DNA from: Leptolyngbya sp. O-77
Lineage (GTDB): Bacteria > Cyanobacteriota > Cyanobacteriia > Elainellales > Elainellaceae
Direction of reading: 5' to 3'
Length of the DNA stretch: 64,000 nucleotides
Assembly (NCBI RefSeq): GCF_001548395.1
Contig: NZ_AP017367.1
Coordinates: 4,191,001-4,255,000 of the forward strand
The notes beneath the pieces were generated by a model, which was not told where the DNA came from, searched no databases, and saw only the letters and a list, made by a program, of their open reading frames with translations. Below are positions 1 to 8,742 of this stretch, in pieces. Made by a program: the position numbers and the translations under genes. Each line of letters opens with the position of its first letter. Within the stretch, counting starts at the first letter, position 1.

Positions 1-192
1 ATATAGCGCCTCCACCTGAATCTGCGGATGGGTTTCGTTAAACCGCTCCACCAATTGCTGCAACACATCCCGATTGGCGGGCGGATTCACCCCGTGCCAC
101 AGCGTCAGATGCGTTATGCCATCGGTCGCCGCCGCAGGCTGGCAACCTGGCAGCAACAGGAGGCAGGTGAGCAGAAAGGCGAGGAGGCGCAT
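1..192 (-). CDS. ABC transporter sugar-binding lipoprotein (5' part only)
   Basis: The gene runs off the left edge, so only the first 64 codons are present. It starts at an ATG on the minus strand at 190-192. The product has a basic start, a hydrophobic stretch and the lipobox LPGC with Cys at residue 17, so it is predicted to be a lipoprotein. The mature part continues with TLWHGVNPP and VERFNETHPQIQVE, which is the usual N-terminus of family 1 extracellular solute-binding proteins of carbohydrate ABC importers. The substrate cannot be told. A GA-rich simple repeat lies directly upstream of the start. The family call rests on a short stretch. Confidence 0.7.
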   Translation of the reverse strand, partial: MRLLAFLLTCLLLLPGCQPAAATDGITHLTLWHGVNPPANRDVLQQLVERFNETHPQIQVEALY

Positions 193-262
193 GGGGAAGA
201 GGGAAGAGGGAAGAGGGAAAAAGGAAGAGGGAAGAAGGAAGAGGGAAGAAGGAAGAGAGAAG
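193..262. repeat. GA-rich simple repeat
   Basis: About 70 bases are built from GGAAGAG and GGAAGAA units, purine-only on the plus strand. It sits directly upstream of the lipoprotein start and would take the place of a normal leader and ribosome binding site there. Confidence 0.8.
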
Positions 263-316
263 GTGATTCGGCTGTTTATGGGGTGCTGCTTAACCCTCTA
301 TTGCTCTCACACTCCG

Positions 317-1507
317 TTACTCAGTTGCTTTCCCGGACTGCCGAAAGGGTAAATCTGCATTGATTGCCTCAATCTCCTGCTGTTCTAGCTCGTTGACTTC
401 CTGGATGTAGTGATTCAGGATTTTCGACAGGCGCGGTTCATAGAAGCGGTGCAGGGAGTGGTTTGGCGTGGCGGGGAAGCCGCGACGCTTTTTGTGGCGG
501 CCGCCTGCGCCGGGGTCGAAGGTCTGGATGTTGTGGGCGATCGCCCATTCGATCGGCGTATAGTAGCAGGTGTCGAAGTGCAGGTTCTCAATCTCTTGCA
601 GCGACCCCCAATAGCGCCCGTATAGCTGATCCCCTTTGGTAAAGCAAAGCGACATGCCAACGGGGTGCTGCGGGTCTTGCTCGGCATAGGCCGCAACCAT
701 CACCGTGCGGTGGCGATAGGTGGGATGAAGCTGCTCAAAAAACTGGCGCGTCAGATACTTGCTGCCCCACCAGCCAAACTTGTCGCAGGTGTCGCTGTAG
801 AAGCGATACATCAGGCTGTATAAAGCCTTGGGGATGTCGTCTCCGGTGTGAACCCGCATCGTTAGTCCGGCGGCAGCGACGGCTTTGCGCTCGCGCTTGA
901 TGTTGCGGCGCTGGTTAGCGTTGAAGCTGCCGAGATAGTCGTCAAAGGTCTGGAAGCCGTGGTTTTGCCAGATATAGCTGTGGTGCAGCCAGGGGCGGAA
1001 GCCGTGCGGCTCGATCATCGGTCGCCAGGTCGGGGCAGCATAGAGAAAGTGGCAGCCCGAAATATTGTTGCTGAGGCAAAACTGGTCGATCGCCCCCACC
1101 ATCAGCGCCGTCAGTTCCGCTTCGTCTTCTCCGGGGGCGATGAGAAAGCGGTAGCCCTCCGCTGGGGTAAAGGGCGACATGCCCAAAAGCTTGGGATAGT
1201 AGGCGATTCGCAGCCGCTGCGCCAGTTCTGCCCACTGGTGGTCAAAGACAAACTCGCCGTAGCTGTGGCCCTTGAGATACATCGGCGCGGCGGCAATTAG
1301 CGTGCGATCGCGCCAGAGGGTGAGGTGATTGGGCAGCCAGCCCGCCTTGGCCGTGGCGCTGCCAGAGCTTTCCAGGTTGTGCAGCCAGTCCCATTCCAAA
1401 AACGGCGTTTTGAGCGGCAGTGCCAGTTCGTCCCAAGCAGCCTGGGGCACTTCGGCGATCGCCTGAATCCAGTTCACAGTAAGGCGGGGGCGAGTCTGTT
1501 CGGGCAT
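317..1507 (-). CDS. FemAB-like / GNAT-fold acyltransferase (DUF482 family)
   Basis: The 396-residue product matches the DUF482/FemAB_like family (COG3146), annotated as peptidoglycan biosynthesis-like or GNAT-fold proteins. Recognisable segments are FNANQRRNIKRER, KFGWWGSKYLTRQFFEQL and the C-terminal FDPGAGGRHKKRRGF, which is strongly conserved in this family. The open frame extends 23 codons upstream, but that part is translated from a CCAAAAT-type dispersed repeat, so I take the ATG at 1505-1507 as the start (MPEQTRPR). The family is thought to transfer acyl or aminoacyl groups, but the substrate is unknown. There is no obvious operon partner. Confidence 0.8.
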   Translation of the reverse strand: MPEQTRPRLTVNWIQAIAEVPQAAWDELALPLKTPFLEWDWLHNLESSGSATAKAGWLPNHLTLWRDRTLIAAAPMYLKGHSYGEFVFDHQWAELAQRLRIAYYPKLLGMSPFTPAEGYRFLIAPGEDEAELTALMVGAIDQFCLSNNISGCHFLYAAPTWRPMIEPHGFRPWLHHSYIWQNHGFQTFDDYLGSFNANQRRNIKRERKAVAAAGLTMRVHTGDDIPKALYSLMYRFYSDTCDKFGWWGSKYLTRQFFEQLHPTYRHRTVMVAAYAEQDPQHPVGMSLCFTKGDQLYGRYWGSLQEIENLHFDTCYYTPIEWAIAHNIQTFDPGAGGRHKKRRGFPATPNHSLHRFYEPRLSKILNHYIQEVNELEQQEIEAINADLPFRQSGKATE

Positions 1508-1542
1508 TTTGGATTTTGGATTTTTGGATTTGGGATTTGGGG
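1508..1542. repeat. CCAAAAT-type heptamer repeat (minus orientation)
   Basis: Tandem units of GGATTTT and variants, the reverse complement of AAAATCC. The same array recurs near 8665, 45878, 56881 and 60456. Here it abuts the start codon of the FemAB-like gene. Confidence 0.75.
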
Positions 1543-1639
1543 CGTTCAGGGCGGGGGGACGGAGGGCGGGTTTCATTTCTAGCGCTTGATCACGCCAGCG
1601 CCCGCCATGCCGATACGAAACATCTCTTTACAACGTAGA

Positions 1640-2377
1640 TCAATCTTTCGCTCGATGCAGGCGATAGTGCAGAAAAACTTCTTGGGCGATCGCCTCCACA
1701 GAGAGCAGTTGCAGGCGGGGGGCGGCAGTTTCTAGCCAGCCGGGGCCGCCGACGGGGGTCGGGGCGGTGCGGCCGCCCAGCAGCAGCGGACAGACGGTAA
1801 TCCAGAGGTCGTCTATTGCATCGGCAGCAAGCAGCGCGGCCACCAGTTCGCCCCCACCGCCCAACACCAGACGGTGAATGCCCAACTGGAACAGCAGCGG
1901 CAGGGCGATCGCCCAATCCAGCCCGGTCGGGGTTTCTGGCAGGGCAAACACCTGGGCAAATTCAGGCCCCGCCCGCCAGCGGTCGGCCCCAGCAGCAGTG
2001 GTCAGCAGCCAGCGGGGCACGGGCTGCTTGAAGAACTTGAGATGCGCCTCGAACTCGGCAGTGCGAGAGCAGACGATATGGACGGGCTGGGGCGATCGCC
2101 CCTCTGCCTGTCGCCGTTGGAGCAGGTCGGGATGGGTGATGGGCAGCGTTGTACCGTAGGCCCGCAGCGTTGTTGCGCCAAACAAAAAGCCGTCTGCCTC
2201 AGCCAAGCGGGCTTCCAGATGGGCTTTATCGCGGGCAGAGCCAAATCGGGCGGGCGATCGCTCCACGTCTGCGATCTTGCCATCCAGACTCATCGCCAGT
2301 ACAACCGTGATAGAGGGCCGTGTGAAAGACGAGACAGACGAGCATGGCGGCAGTTCTGGTCTGTTGCCTAATATCAT
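1640..2377 (-). CDS. RibD C-terminal-domain reductase
   Basis: The 245-residue product is a stand-alone RibD_C (dihydrofolate reductase-like) domain protein. It begins with VVLAMSLDGKIA, the typical first strand and NADPH-site loop, and carries GIHRLVLGGGGELVAALLAAD and a terminal IAQEVFLHYRL. In riboflavin synthesis this fold reduces the ribosyl side chain of the deaminated pyrimidine. Here the deaminase half of RibD is absent, so the protein may act on that pyrimidine or on an unrelated substrate. The start is uncertain because the first 25 residues are low in conservation; translation could begin nearer SITVVLAMS. It is monocistronic as far as can be seen. Confidence 0.8.
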   Translation of the reverse strand: MILGNRPELPPCSSVSSFTRPSITVVLAMSLDGKIADVERSPARFGSARDKAHLEARLAEADGFLFGATTLRAYGTTLPITHPDLLQRRQAEGRSPQPVHIVCSRTAEFEAHLKFFKQPVPRWLLTTAAGADRWRAGPEFAQVFALPETPTGLDWAIALPLLFQLGIHRLVLGGGGELVAALLAADAIDDLWITVCPLLLGGRTAPTPVGGPGWLETAAPRLQLLSVEAIAQEVFLHYRLHRAKD

Positions 2378-2468
2378 GAAAGAGCGTTCTAAAAATCTGA
2401 AAAATATCTGAGATTCTGAGAAATTAGAGACTTGGTTTGCAAACCCCGCAAATTAGCTTTTCAGTGGT

Positions 2469-2573
2469 TACAGCATTGTCTTGCAGGTTCTTGCAGGGTG
2501 AAGTACGCGCCGCCCTAACGAGTCCAAGGATTATTGACCATCCGCATCCCTCACCAGCTTCAAAAACGCTGTA
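2469..2573. repeat. MITE-like palindromic element, TACAGC family, copy 1
   Basis: A 105-bp element bounded by TACAGCATT and AACGCTGTA, with the internal block TTATTGACCATCCG and CAGCTTCAAAAACGCTGTA shared with the copy at 5918-6004 in the opposite orientation. The ends start and finish with TA, as expected of elements mobilised by IS630/mariner-type transposases; this is inference. It lies in the 390-bp gap before the histidine kinase gene. The rest of that gap (2574-2768) holds only short broken reading frames and no gene I can name. Confidence 0.7.
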
Positions 2574-2768
2574 GCAAGCTGGGCTGGGCCATTGAACTCG
2601 GTCATCGAATGGGAGCGGCAGCTTAAGCAGCAGATTACAATCAATCGCGCCTCCAAGTATTTCCGTTAAGGTGGCTCAACTTTATGAAGACTTTAAGAAG
2701 TTTGTCTGGACTGAACAAATCCGCGACTGGGTCAGAAGTAATCAAATATTAGTGTTTTAAAGTGGAGT

Positions 2769-4802
2769 ATGCCCTTTAGGTCGGGAATCGCTATGCCTGG
2801 TGGTCAGCCCTCCTTCCGCCGCTTGCTGCTGATGCGAATCTTGCTGCTTAGCATTCCCATCTTGCTGTTGGGGGTGGCAGTGACATTTCGCAAGGCCCGC
2901 ACCAGCCTCCTCGAAACAGCGCGGCAAAACCTGACCGAGAGCGCGATTCGCAAAGGCAGCCTGATTCGCAGCAGCATCCACTCGCTGCAAACCAGTCTGG
3001 CGATCGCCAGCCAGACCGAAAGCCTGCGATCTGGGGATATGGCTCAAAGCCAGCTTTTTTTAGAAGAATTGCTACCTCAGCTTCCGGGTGCCCAATGTTT
3101 GCAGTTGACAGATCTGTATACTTACCAAGTCGTGGCAAGTACCTGCGGCAACGCCCCAATCAAGTCGCTCGATGGCCACCCCTGGCGCTACCAGCCCGAT
3201 CCCAGTGCTGCTAATCCATTCCAGGAATCCGTCTTGGACACCCAGCCACGACAGCGCGTGCGCCAAGACCCGCTGAATAGCCAGCTTGATCTGGTCATCA
3301 GCACGCCCGTCTACACGAGCGACGGCCGACCGCGCTATGGGCTGACGGTGCAAACGGTGCTGCGACAGATTGAGGTGGCAAAACCCTGGTCGCTGCTAGG
3401 CTATACGACGGTGATCGACCAGGACGGGACGTTCCTATCGCACCCGTTTCCTGAAAAGGTGGGGCGCAATATTGCCGAAGAGGGCGATCGCGATCGCTTT
3501 GAAAACATCCTGGAAAACACCGCCAGAGGGGATGGCGCAGTGCGCCACTTGTTCAACTTTTCGGGCGACAGCACCGAATGGCTGGCAGGCTTTACACCCG
3601 TTGAAGTCGCCATCAGCCCCACTGAAAAACGCATCTGGACGGTGCTGGCCGTTACCCGGCTTGACTACGCGCTAGAGGGGCTAAAGTCCATCAGCCAAAT
3701 CCTGGCGCTGCTGACGGGTGGGCTGCTCACAGCACACATGCTGGCGATGCTCTACATTGCCCGCGATATCTCTCTGCCCATCGAAAAGCTCGGCAAATAC
3801 GCCCGCCATCTGGATCGGCGCGATGTTAAAGCTCGAATGCCCAAAAACTTTCAGGTGCGCGAGCTAAACCAACTCGCAGAAGTGCTAAACAGCATGGTCA
3901 GCCGCTTGGAAGATCGTGCCAACGAGCTAGAGTCGGCCTGGCAAGAGGCCGAAGCCGCCAACCAGCTCAAGAGCGAGTTTTTGGCGACGACCTCCCACGA
4001 ACTGCGAACGCCGCTCAACGCCATCATCGGCTGCATTCGGCTAGTGCAAGACGGCTACTGTGACACCCGCGAAGAGGAACTGGATCTGCTGGAGCAGGCT
4101 GATAAGGCAGCGATTCACCTGCTCAAAATCATCAACGACCTGCTAGACATTCGCGGCATCGAGCAGGGCAAGCTGCGGCTCTTTCTAGAAGTAGTGGATC
4201 TGCGGCAAATCTTGAGGGAAGTGCTGGAGCTACAGGCGGTCGAAATTCAGCGAAAGCAGCTCCGGCTGACGGCTCCTGATCTCGATGAGCAAATTTTGGT
4301 GCGGGCTGATCCGGCACGGCTGAAGCAAGTGTTGCTGAACGTGGTGTCCAACGCTGTGAAATTTACTGACGCAGGTGGCATCACAATCGACATCCGCCGC
4401 AACCAAAAGTCCGAGTTTAGCAAGCTAGTCAGCGACGGGGTTGCCCTCAACGGAGACGGCAGAGATTTGGCAAACCCCAACACCCGACCCCAAGACTGGA
4501 TTGTGATTTCGGTCAAAGACACGGGCATTGGCGTAGACCCAGAGCAGCAGGACAAGCTGTTTAGCCCGTTTGTGATGGCGGACGGCTCCACCACCCGCAA
4601 GTTTGAGGGGACGGGGCTAGGGCTGGCAATCTCGCGCAACCTAGTGGAGCAGATGGGCGGCACGATTGACCTCTACAGCGAGGGACTGGACAAAGGCACG
4701 ACCGTCGAAATCACCTTGCCTGTGGTGGATGATTCCCAGACCTCAACCTTTGACCCTGAAACCAAGGCAGACAGCGCAGAGCGCATTAAGGTGAACTCGT
4801 AA
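2769..4802 (+). CDS. Membrane sensor histidine kinase (Cache-like sensor, HAMP, HisKA, HATPase)
   Basis: The 677-residue product is a two-component sensor kinase. A first membrane helix lies near residues 20-40, followed by a large extracytoplasmic region of about 270 residues with Cache-like features (TVIDQDGTFLSHP). A second helix lies near 305-330, then a HAMP linker. The H-box SHELRTPLNAIIG has its phospho-accepting His at residue 410. The N-box LLNVVSNAVKF, G1 box DTGIGV and G2 box GTGLGLAISRNL are intact, so autophosphorylation should be possible. There is no receiver domain and no response regulator next door, so its partner is elsewhere. The start may be the second Met (residue 9). 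Confidence 0.9.
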   Translation: MPFRSGIAMPGGQPSFRRLLLMRILLLSIPILLLGVAVTFRKARTSLLETARQNLTESAIRKGSLIRSSIHSLQTSLAIASQTESLRSGDMAQSQLFLEELLPQLPGAQCLQLTDLYTYQVVASTCGNAPIKSLDGHPWRYQPDPSAANPFQESVLDTQPRQRVRQDPLNSQLDLVISTPVYTSDGRPRYGLTVQTVLRQIEVAKPWSLLGYTTVIDQDGTFLSHPFPEKVGRNIAEEGDRDRFENILENTARGDGAVRHLFNFSGDSTEWLAGFTPVEVAISPTEKRIWTVLAVTRLDYALEGLKSISQILALLTGGLLTAHMLAMLYIARDISLPIEKLGKYARHLDRRDVKARMPKNFQVRELNQLAEVLNSMVSRLEDRANELESAWQEAEAANQLKSEFLATTSHELRTPLNAIIGCIRLVQDGYCDTREEELDLLEQADKAAIHLLKIINDLLDIRGIEQGKLRLFLEVVDLRQILREVLELQAVEIQRKQLRLTAPDLDEQILVRADPARLKQVLLNVVSNAVKFTDAGGITIDIRRNQKSEFSKLVSDGVALNGDGRDLANPNTRPQDWIVISVKDTGIGVDPEQQDKLFSPFVMADGSTTRKFEGTGLGLAISRNLVEQMGGTIDLYSEGLDKGTTVEITLPVVDDSQTSTFDPETKADSAERIKVNS

Positions 4803-4890
4803 GGCTGTCTGAAAATTTTCTGTAATTTTTCCGTAAATTTCCTGCAATTTTCCCTTCTGCACTTTGCGACCCCTCTGCGGTTTGCAGATT

Positions 4891-5595
4891 CTAATCGCGC
4901 CAGAGGGCAATGCCGCCTAATAGTCCTGCAATATTGGGCACGGCCTTGGCGCGAGGCGGCAGCGTGAAGTTGATTTCCTTAGCGTTGCCGCCGCCGAGGT
5001 AGAGATAGTCGTAGTTAAACACGCGCTGCCATTGGGCGATCGCCTTTTCTAGCCGTTCGTTCCACTTTTTCTTGCCATCGTCGTCAAACGCAGCGCGACC
5101 CAGTTGCTCTTCATAGGTCTGCCCCTTGCGAAACTCATGGTGTCCCAGTTCCAGATTGGGCACGAGTCGCCCATTCAGGAACATTGCTGAGCCGACTCCT
5201 GTGCCCAGTGTGATTACCATTTCTACACCTGCTCCGGCGATCGCCCCCAAGCCCTGCATATCGGCATCGTTGATCACGCGCACAGGCACTTGCAGCTTGT
5301 CGATCAGCACCGTTGCCAGGTCAAAGCCAAGCCAGTCGGAGTGGAGGTTGGCGGCCGTTTCGGTGATGCCGTTTCGCACCACACCTGGAAAGCCGACAGA
5401 AACTCGGTCAAAGGTTTTGCCACTGGCCAGGCCGAGGATGCCTTGAATCATCGGTTCTGGCTTTGCGGGGTCGGGCGTGGAAATGCGATCGCGCTCCGTT
5501 ATCGGGTTTCCTGCTTCGTCTAGCACCATTACTTTGATGCCGCTGCCGCCGATGTCTACTGCCAGGGTATAGAGGGGTTTCGTTGTCGCTGTCAT
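4891..5595 (-). CDS. ppgK: Polyphosphate glucokinase (ROK family)
   Basis: The 234-residue product opens with LAVDIGGSGIKVMVLD, the phosphate-binding motif typical of polyphosphate-dependent glucokinases. It continues with NDADMQGLGA, whose Asp is the expected catalytic base, then LGTGVGSAMFLNG and LELGHHEFRKG, and ends with YLGGGNAKEINF. The family phosphorylates glucose to glucose-6-phosphate using polyphosphate or ATP. The length fits the family. It converges with the histidine kinase gene and has no operon partner. Choice between polyphosphate and ATP as donor is known from the family only. Confidence 0.88.
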   Translation of the reverse strand: MTATTKPLYTLAVDIGGSGIKVMVLDEAGNPITERDRISTPDPAKPEPMIQGILGLASGKTFDRVSVGFPGVVRNGITETAANLHSDWLGFDLATVLIDKLQVPVRVINDADMQGLGAIAGAGVEMVITLGTGVGSAMFLNGRLVPNLELGHHEFRKGQTYEEQLGRAAFDDDGKKKWNERLEKAIAQWQRVFNYDYLYLGGGNAKEINFTLPPRAKAVPNIAGLLGGIALWRD

Positions 5596-5724
5596 GTTGC
5601 CTGCTGATCCTGATGAGCAAACTATAGAGGCTGTTTGCGGGCCAAGGCGGCGAATTTAAGGAACTTTGAAAAGTTGGCGCGAACCTTGGCGACCACTGTT
5701 GCTCAGCATTTAAGCCTGACCGCC

Positions 5725-5910
5725 TCAGGCGGCATGGGGATGGGCGATCGGCAGTGCGGGCGCATCCATCGGCTGCCAGCCATACTCGGCAGTAATGCCC
5801 GGATATTTATGATGAAATTGGTTCAACAGTTCGCACAGCGTCGCGGCGATCGCCCCTGACTCCAGCGCTTGCTGCTGAAATCGGGCGTATTGTAGATAGG
5901 TCAGCAGACT
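5725..5910 (-). pseudogene. C-terminal gene remnant cut by a MITE-like element
   Basis: On the minus strand an open frame reads LLTYLQYARFQQQ, then ELLNQFHHKYPGITAEYGWQ, and stops at 5725-5727. It contains a HIP1 site and has the composition of a real coding end. Reading upstream it runs straight into the palindromic element at 5918-6004, where the frame is stopped. I do not recognise the family. It is most simply the 3' end of a gene whose 5' part was lost when the element inserted or afterwards. Confidence 0.4.
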
Positions 5911-5917
5911 ACAGCGT

Positions 5918-6004
5918 TTTTGAAGCTAGTGAGGCACACGGATGGTCAATAAGCCCTTGCCTCGTGAGGGCAGCATGTGCCTCACCCCGCAAGAAAATGC
6001 TGTA
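5918..6004. repeat. MITE-like palindromic element, TACAGC family, copy 2
   Basis: An element of about 87 bp that begins CTACAGCGTTTTTGAAG and ends CAAGAAAATGCTGTAA, so the termini are imperfect inverted repeats. Inside lies a perfect 10-bp inverted pair, GTGAGGCACA and TGTGCCTCAC. It shares its central block with copy 1 at 2469 in reverse orientation. The remaining gap up to lnt (6005-6213) shows only a short direct repeat of CAAGTTCTAAATC. Confidence 0.75.
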
Positions 6005-6213
6005 ATGGCACCCGTCAGCGTCAGTTGGTCAAGTTCTAAATCCAAGTTCTAAATCAGCATTCACAGGGAAAACTCCTTCGTCAAAATCGCAGATGCAGGA
6101 TACACCGATGGTCTTGATAAAGTAATCGAAAATCTGAATGAAGATTACGCAAAGCGTTTCAGAAATTCCCCCTCTGGGGAAGCCGATTGGCTGAATCTTG
6201 CCTGTTTTTGCCC

Positions 6214-8034
6214 ATGCCGACCCTTTTGAAGCTGTTTGGCAACAATCGCCAGCCGATCGCCGAGGATCGCTCCCACCGCATCCGGGGGCTGGTCGCCCTG
6301 CTCGGCGGTCTGGCGATGGGCTGCACGGTTGCACCTGTGAACGCCTGGTGGCTGGCCTGGGTAGCGCTGGCTCCGCTGTGGGTGATGATGAGGGGGGGCG
6401 ATCGCGCTTCTACACCCGATCCTTCTCAGTTTCCCCTGCTAGGGGAGACGGTTGAATGGGGCGACTCCCGTAGAGATCGCTTCGCGAATCGCGCCTTGCT
6501 CCCAATTCTCTGGGGCATGGGCTACCACAGCCTTGCCCTCTCCTGGATTGTGGATTTGCACCCGCTGACCTGGATGGGGATTCCCTGGCTGGGCAGTGTG
6601 GCGATCGCCCTTTTCGCCTGGGTGTTCATTACCCTCTGGGGCGCAGCCATTCCCTTCACCTGGAGTCTGGGGTTTTCCCTGGCCACTCGCTTGTTTCGCC
6701 CGACCCTCCAATCCGCCTACCCGCCCATCCGCCCGCTCCCTCGGATTCTGACCGGAACGGCCCTCTGGTGCGCCACCGAAACCCTCTGGAGCCATAGCCC
6801 GCTCTACTGGACTTCCCTGGCGCTGACCCAAAGCCCACACAACCTGCCAATTTTGCATCTGGGGCAACTGTCTGGCCCGACGGCGGTGACGGCGGCGATC
6901 GTGGCGGTGAACGGGCTGCTGGCAGAAAGCTTTCTGGCGTGGCGCAATCGTCCGCAGCAGGTGTCGGCAGCACCGGAGCGCGATTCGCAAAGCGATCCCT
7001 ACGGGAATCGGCCTGTCCCAGATTTCCGAGCAAGGGCAGGTCGATATCTGGCGCTGGCGCTGGCGCTGCTGGCGGCGACGCATCTGGGCGGCTGGATGCT
7101 GCTGCGACAACCGCTGGCAGATCGGCCCGACCAAGCGCTGACGGTGGGGCTAGTGCAGGGCAACGTGCCGACGCGGATCAAGCTATTTGAAGAGGGCGAG
7201 CGGCTGGCGCTAAAACGCTACACGCAGGGCTACCACACCCTGGCGGATGCAGGCGTAGATCTGGTGGTGATGCCGGAGGGGGCGTTTCCCTGGGTGTGGG
7301 TGGGCACGGCGCAGCAGGCGCGGCATCCCCTCTATCAGGCGGTGCTGGCGCGGGGCGTTCCGGCGATTGTCGGCACGGTGGGCTGGCAGGAACGCCGCAT
7401 GACTCAAAGCCTGTTTGCACTCGCTCCCAATGGCGAGATTGCCGGACACTACGACAAAGTGAAGCTAGTGCCCCTGGGCGAATACATTCCCTTTGAGGAG
7501 GTGCTGGGGCGCGTGGTGGGGCGGCTGTCGATCATCGAGGATTCGATGCATCCAGGGCACTTCGAGCAGCGGTTTGATACACCAGTGGGACGGGCGATCG
7601 CCGCCATTTGCTATGAATCTGCCTTTAGCTATCTGTTTCGGCAGCAGGCGGCGGCAGGCGGCGAATATATCCTGACTGCCTCCAACAACGATCCCTACCC
7701 CCCGCCGCATGATGCTGCAACACCACGCCCAGGACGTGATGCGGGGCGATCGAGGGGCGATCGCTGGGCAGTGCGTGTCACCAACACGGGCCTGTCGGGC
7801 ATCGTGAACCCGCACGGAGAAACGGTCTGGCTATCGGGCTATCAAACGCTAGAAACCTACGCTGCCCCCATCTATCGCCGCCAGACCAAAACACTCTATG
7901 TCCGCTGGGGTGACTGGCTGCTGGGGCTGCTGCTGGGGCTGAGTGCAATTCGCGAAGCGATCCCTATGGGAATCGCCCTTATTGTTCCCTGGCTTCGTAG
8001 GTTACAAAGTTTCCCAAAACCCCCACCGTCTTGA
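6214..8034 (+). CDS. lnt: Apolipoprotein N-acyltransferase, with internal frameshift cluster
   Basis: Lnt transfers an acyl chain to the N-terminal Cys of lipoproteins. The product has several membrane helices in the first half and a nitrilase-like domain beginning VGLVQGNVP. The catalytic triad is visible as MPEGAFPW (Glu), YDKVKLVPLGEY (Lys) and AAICYES (Cys). The ATG at 6214 is preferred over a TTG 27 bases earlier. Between 7698 and 7758 the reading YPPPHDAATPRP should be PRRMM-type followed by LQHHAQDVMRAIEGDRW. That text is recovered by removing one base from a C run and one from each of two GGGG runs, net three bases. Three copies of a 33-bp dispersed repeat lie inside the ORF. The last 20 codons overlap the convergent DUF4359 gene. 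Confidence 0.88.
   Translation: MPTLLKLFGNNRQPIAEDRSHRIRGLVALLGGLAMGCTVAPVNAWWLAWVALAPLWVMMRGGDRASTPDPSQFPLLGETVEWGDSRRDRFANRALLPILWGMGYHSLALSWIVDLHPLTWMGIPWLGSVAIALFAWVFITLWGAAIPFTWSLGFSLATRLFRPTLQSAYPPIRPLPRILTGTALWCATETLWSHSPLYWTSLALTQSPHNLPILHLGQLSGPTAVTAAIVAVNGLLAESFLAWRNRPQQVSAAPERDSQSDPYGNRPVPDFRARAGRYLALALALLAATHLGGWMLLRQPLADRPDQALTVGLVQGNVPTRIKLFEEGERLALKRYTQGYHTLADAGVDLVVMPEGAFPWVWVGTAQQARHPLYQAVLARGVPAIVGTVGWQERRMTQSLFALAPNGEIAGHYDKVKLVPLGEYIPFEEVLGRVVGRLSIIEDSMHPGHFEQRFDTPVGRAIAAICYESAFSYLFRQQAAAGGEYILTASNNDPYPPPHDAATPRPGRDAGRSRGDRWAVRVTNTGLSGIVNPHGETVWLSGYQTLETYAAPIYRRQTKTLYVRWGDWLLGLLLGLSAIREAIPMGIALIVPWLRRLQSFPKPPPS
6461..6493 (-). repeat. 33-bp dispersed palindromic repeat inside lnt, copy 1
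   Basis: Reverse-orientation copy of GCGATTCGCGAAGCGATCCC followed by TACGGGAATCGCC-like sequence. It is translated in frame within lnt as DSRRDRFANR. It contains the palindrome TTCGCGAA. Confidence 0.75.
6980..7012 (+). repeat. 33-bp dispersed palindromic repeat inside lnt, copy 2
   Basis: Plus-orientation copy of the same 33-mer with a few changes, read in lnt as RDSQSDPYGNR. It lies in the linker before the nitrilase domain. Confidence 0.75.
7945..7977 (+). repeat. 33-bp dispersed palindromic repeat at the 3' end of lnt, copy 3
   Basis: Plus-orientation copy read as AIREAIPMGIA, a frame different from copies 1 and 2. It ends one base before the stop codon of the convergent DUF4359 gene, so everything lnt encodes after it is antisense to that gene. 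Confidence 0.75.
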
Positions 8035-8395
8035 ACCGATATGCAGGCAGCAGTTGTGGCGGCAAAAAAGAGCGAATCTCCGCAGGCAGCAGCCGATGGG
8101 CAGATAGGTTCGTTTGATACAGGCTCAGCACGCCGTAGTTAGAGCGCTGCGTATTGTCAGAAATCATCTCCCGCAGGTCGTCCTGATTGTCTGCAACCAA
8201 GTCAGCGCAGACATCTTCCAGGTCGATGCCCAGCACATCGGGCGCATCGGGACATACTTCCCGATTCAAATACTCGGATAGACGAGCCGTGGCGTACTCA
8301 TCGTAGGCCGCTTCCCCCGGATTCGTCGCTGCCATGCCAATGCCCACAGCGGCGATCGCCAGCCCAATCCAAATTCCAATCGATCCGCGTTTCAT
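7979..8395 (-). CDS. DUF4359 family secreted or membrane-anchored protein
   Basis: The 138-residue product has an N-terminal hydrophobic segment (IWIGLAIAAVGIGMAATNP) that is a signal peptide or anchor. It then has a small cyanobacterial domain with YATARLSEYLNREVC and a second Cys pair region, ending VGVLGNFVTYEAREQ. This matches DUF4359, whose function is unknown. The gene is convergent with lnt and its last 56 bases overlap the annotated lnt end. Two or three conserved Cys suggest a disulfide outside the cytoplasm; that is inference. Confidence 0.75.
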   Translation of the reverse strand: MKRGSIGIWIGLAIAAVGIGMAATNPGEAAYDEYATARLSEYLNREVCPDAPDVLGIDLEDVCADLVADNQDDLREMISDNTQRSNYGVLSLYQTNLSAHRLLPAEIRSFLPPQLLPAYRFKTVGVLGNFVTYEAREQ

Positions 8396-8742
8396 ACGCT
8401 CCCTTACCCATGCGTGCCAATGCGTTCCAGACCTATCCCGCTAGCCTAGCGTAGATCCCTGACTGATGCCTGTCGCCCCCATTCCAAGGATTTCAATCCC
8501 ACAGGGCGATCGCGCCGATGCCCCCACCCGGCAATTACAATTGGGCAATGACCATAGGGACGCTGGCGGAGGGCAGAGAGTTTCGAGCCAAAAAAGAGTT
8601 GAAGGTAGAAGCTACGCACCTCATCCTCATACCAATTAATTCTTGTATACGAAGGAAACTGCTGGAAGCCTTGCAGACGCTTGACTAGCAATCCAAAATC
8701 CCAAAATCCAAAATCCAAAATCGACCTCTCCCTCCCCCCAAC
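8396..8742. other. Intergenic region with heptamer repeat
   Basis: About 350 bases without a convincing gene. The right part (8665-8723) holds TTGCAGACGCTTGACTAGCA followed by tandem ATCCAAA units. The same leader and array recur at 56881-56941. The left part shows nothing I can name beyond HIP1 sites. Confidence 0.6.

Noticed and set aside
6187..6213. TTG start for lnt 27 bases upstream
   Set aside because: The ATG at 6214 gives the usual N-terminus length and needs no rare start codon.
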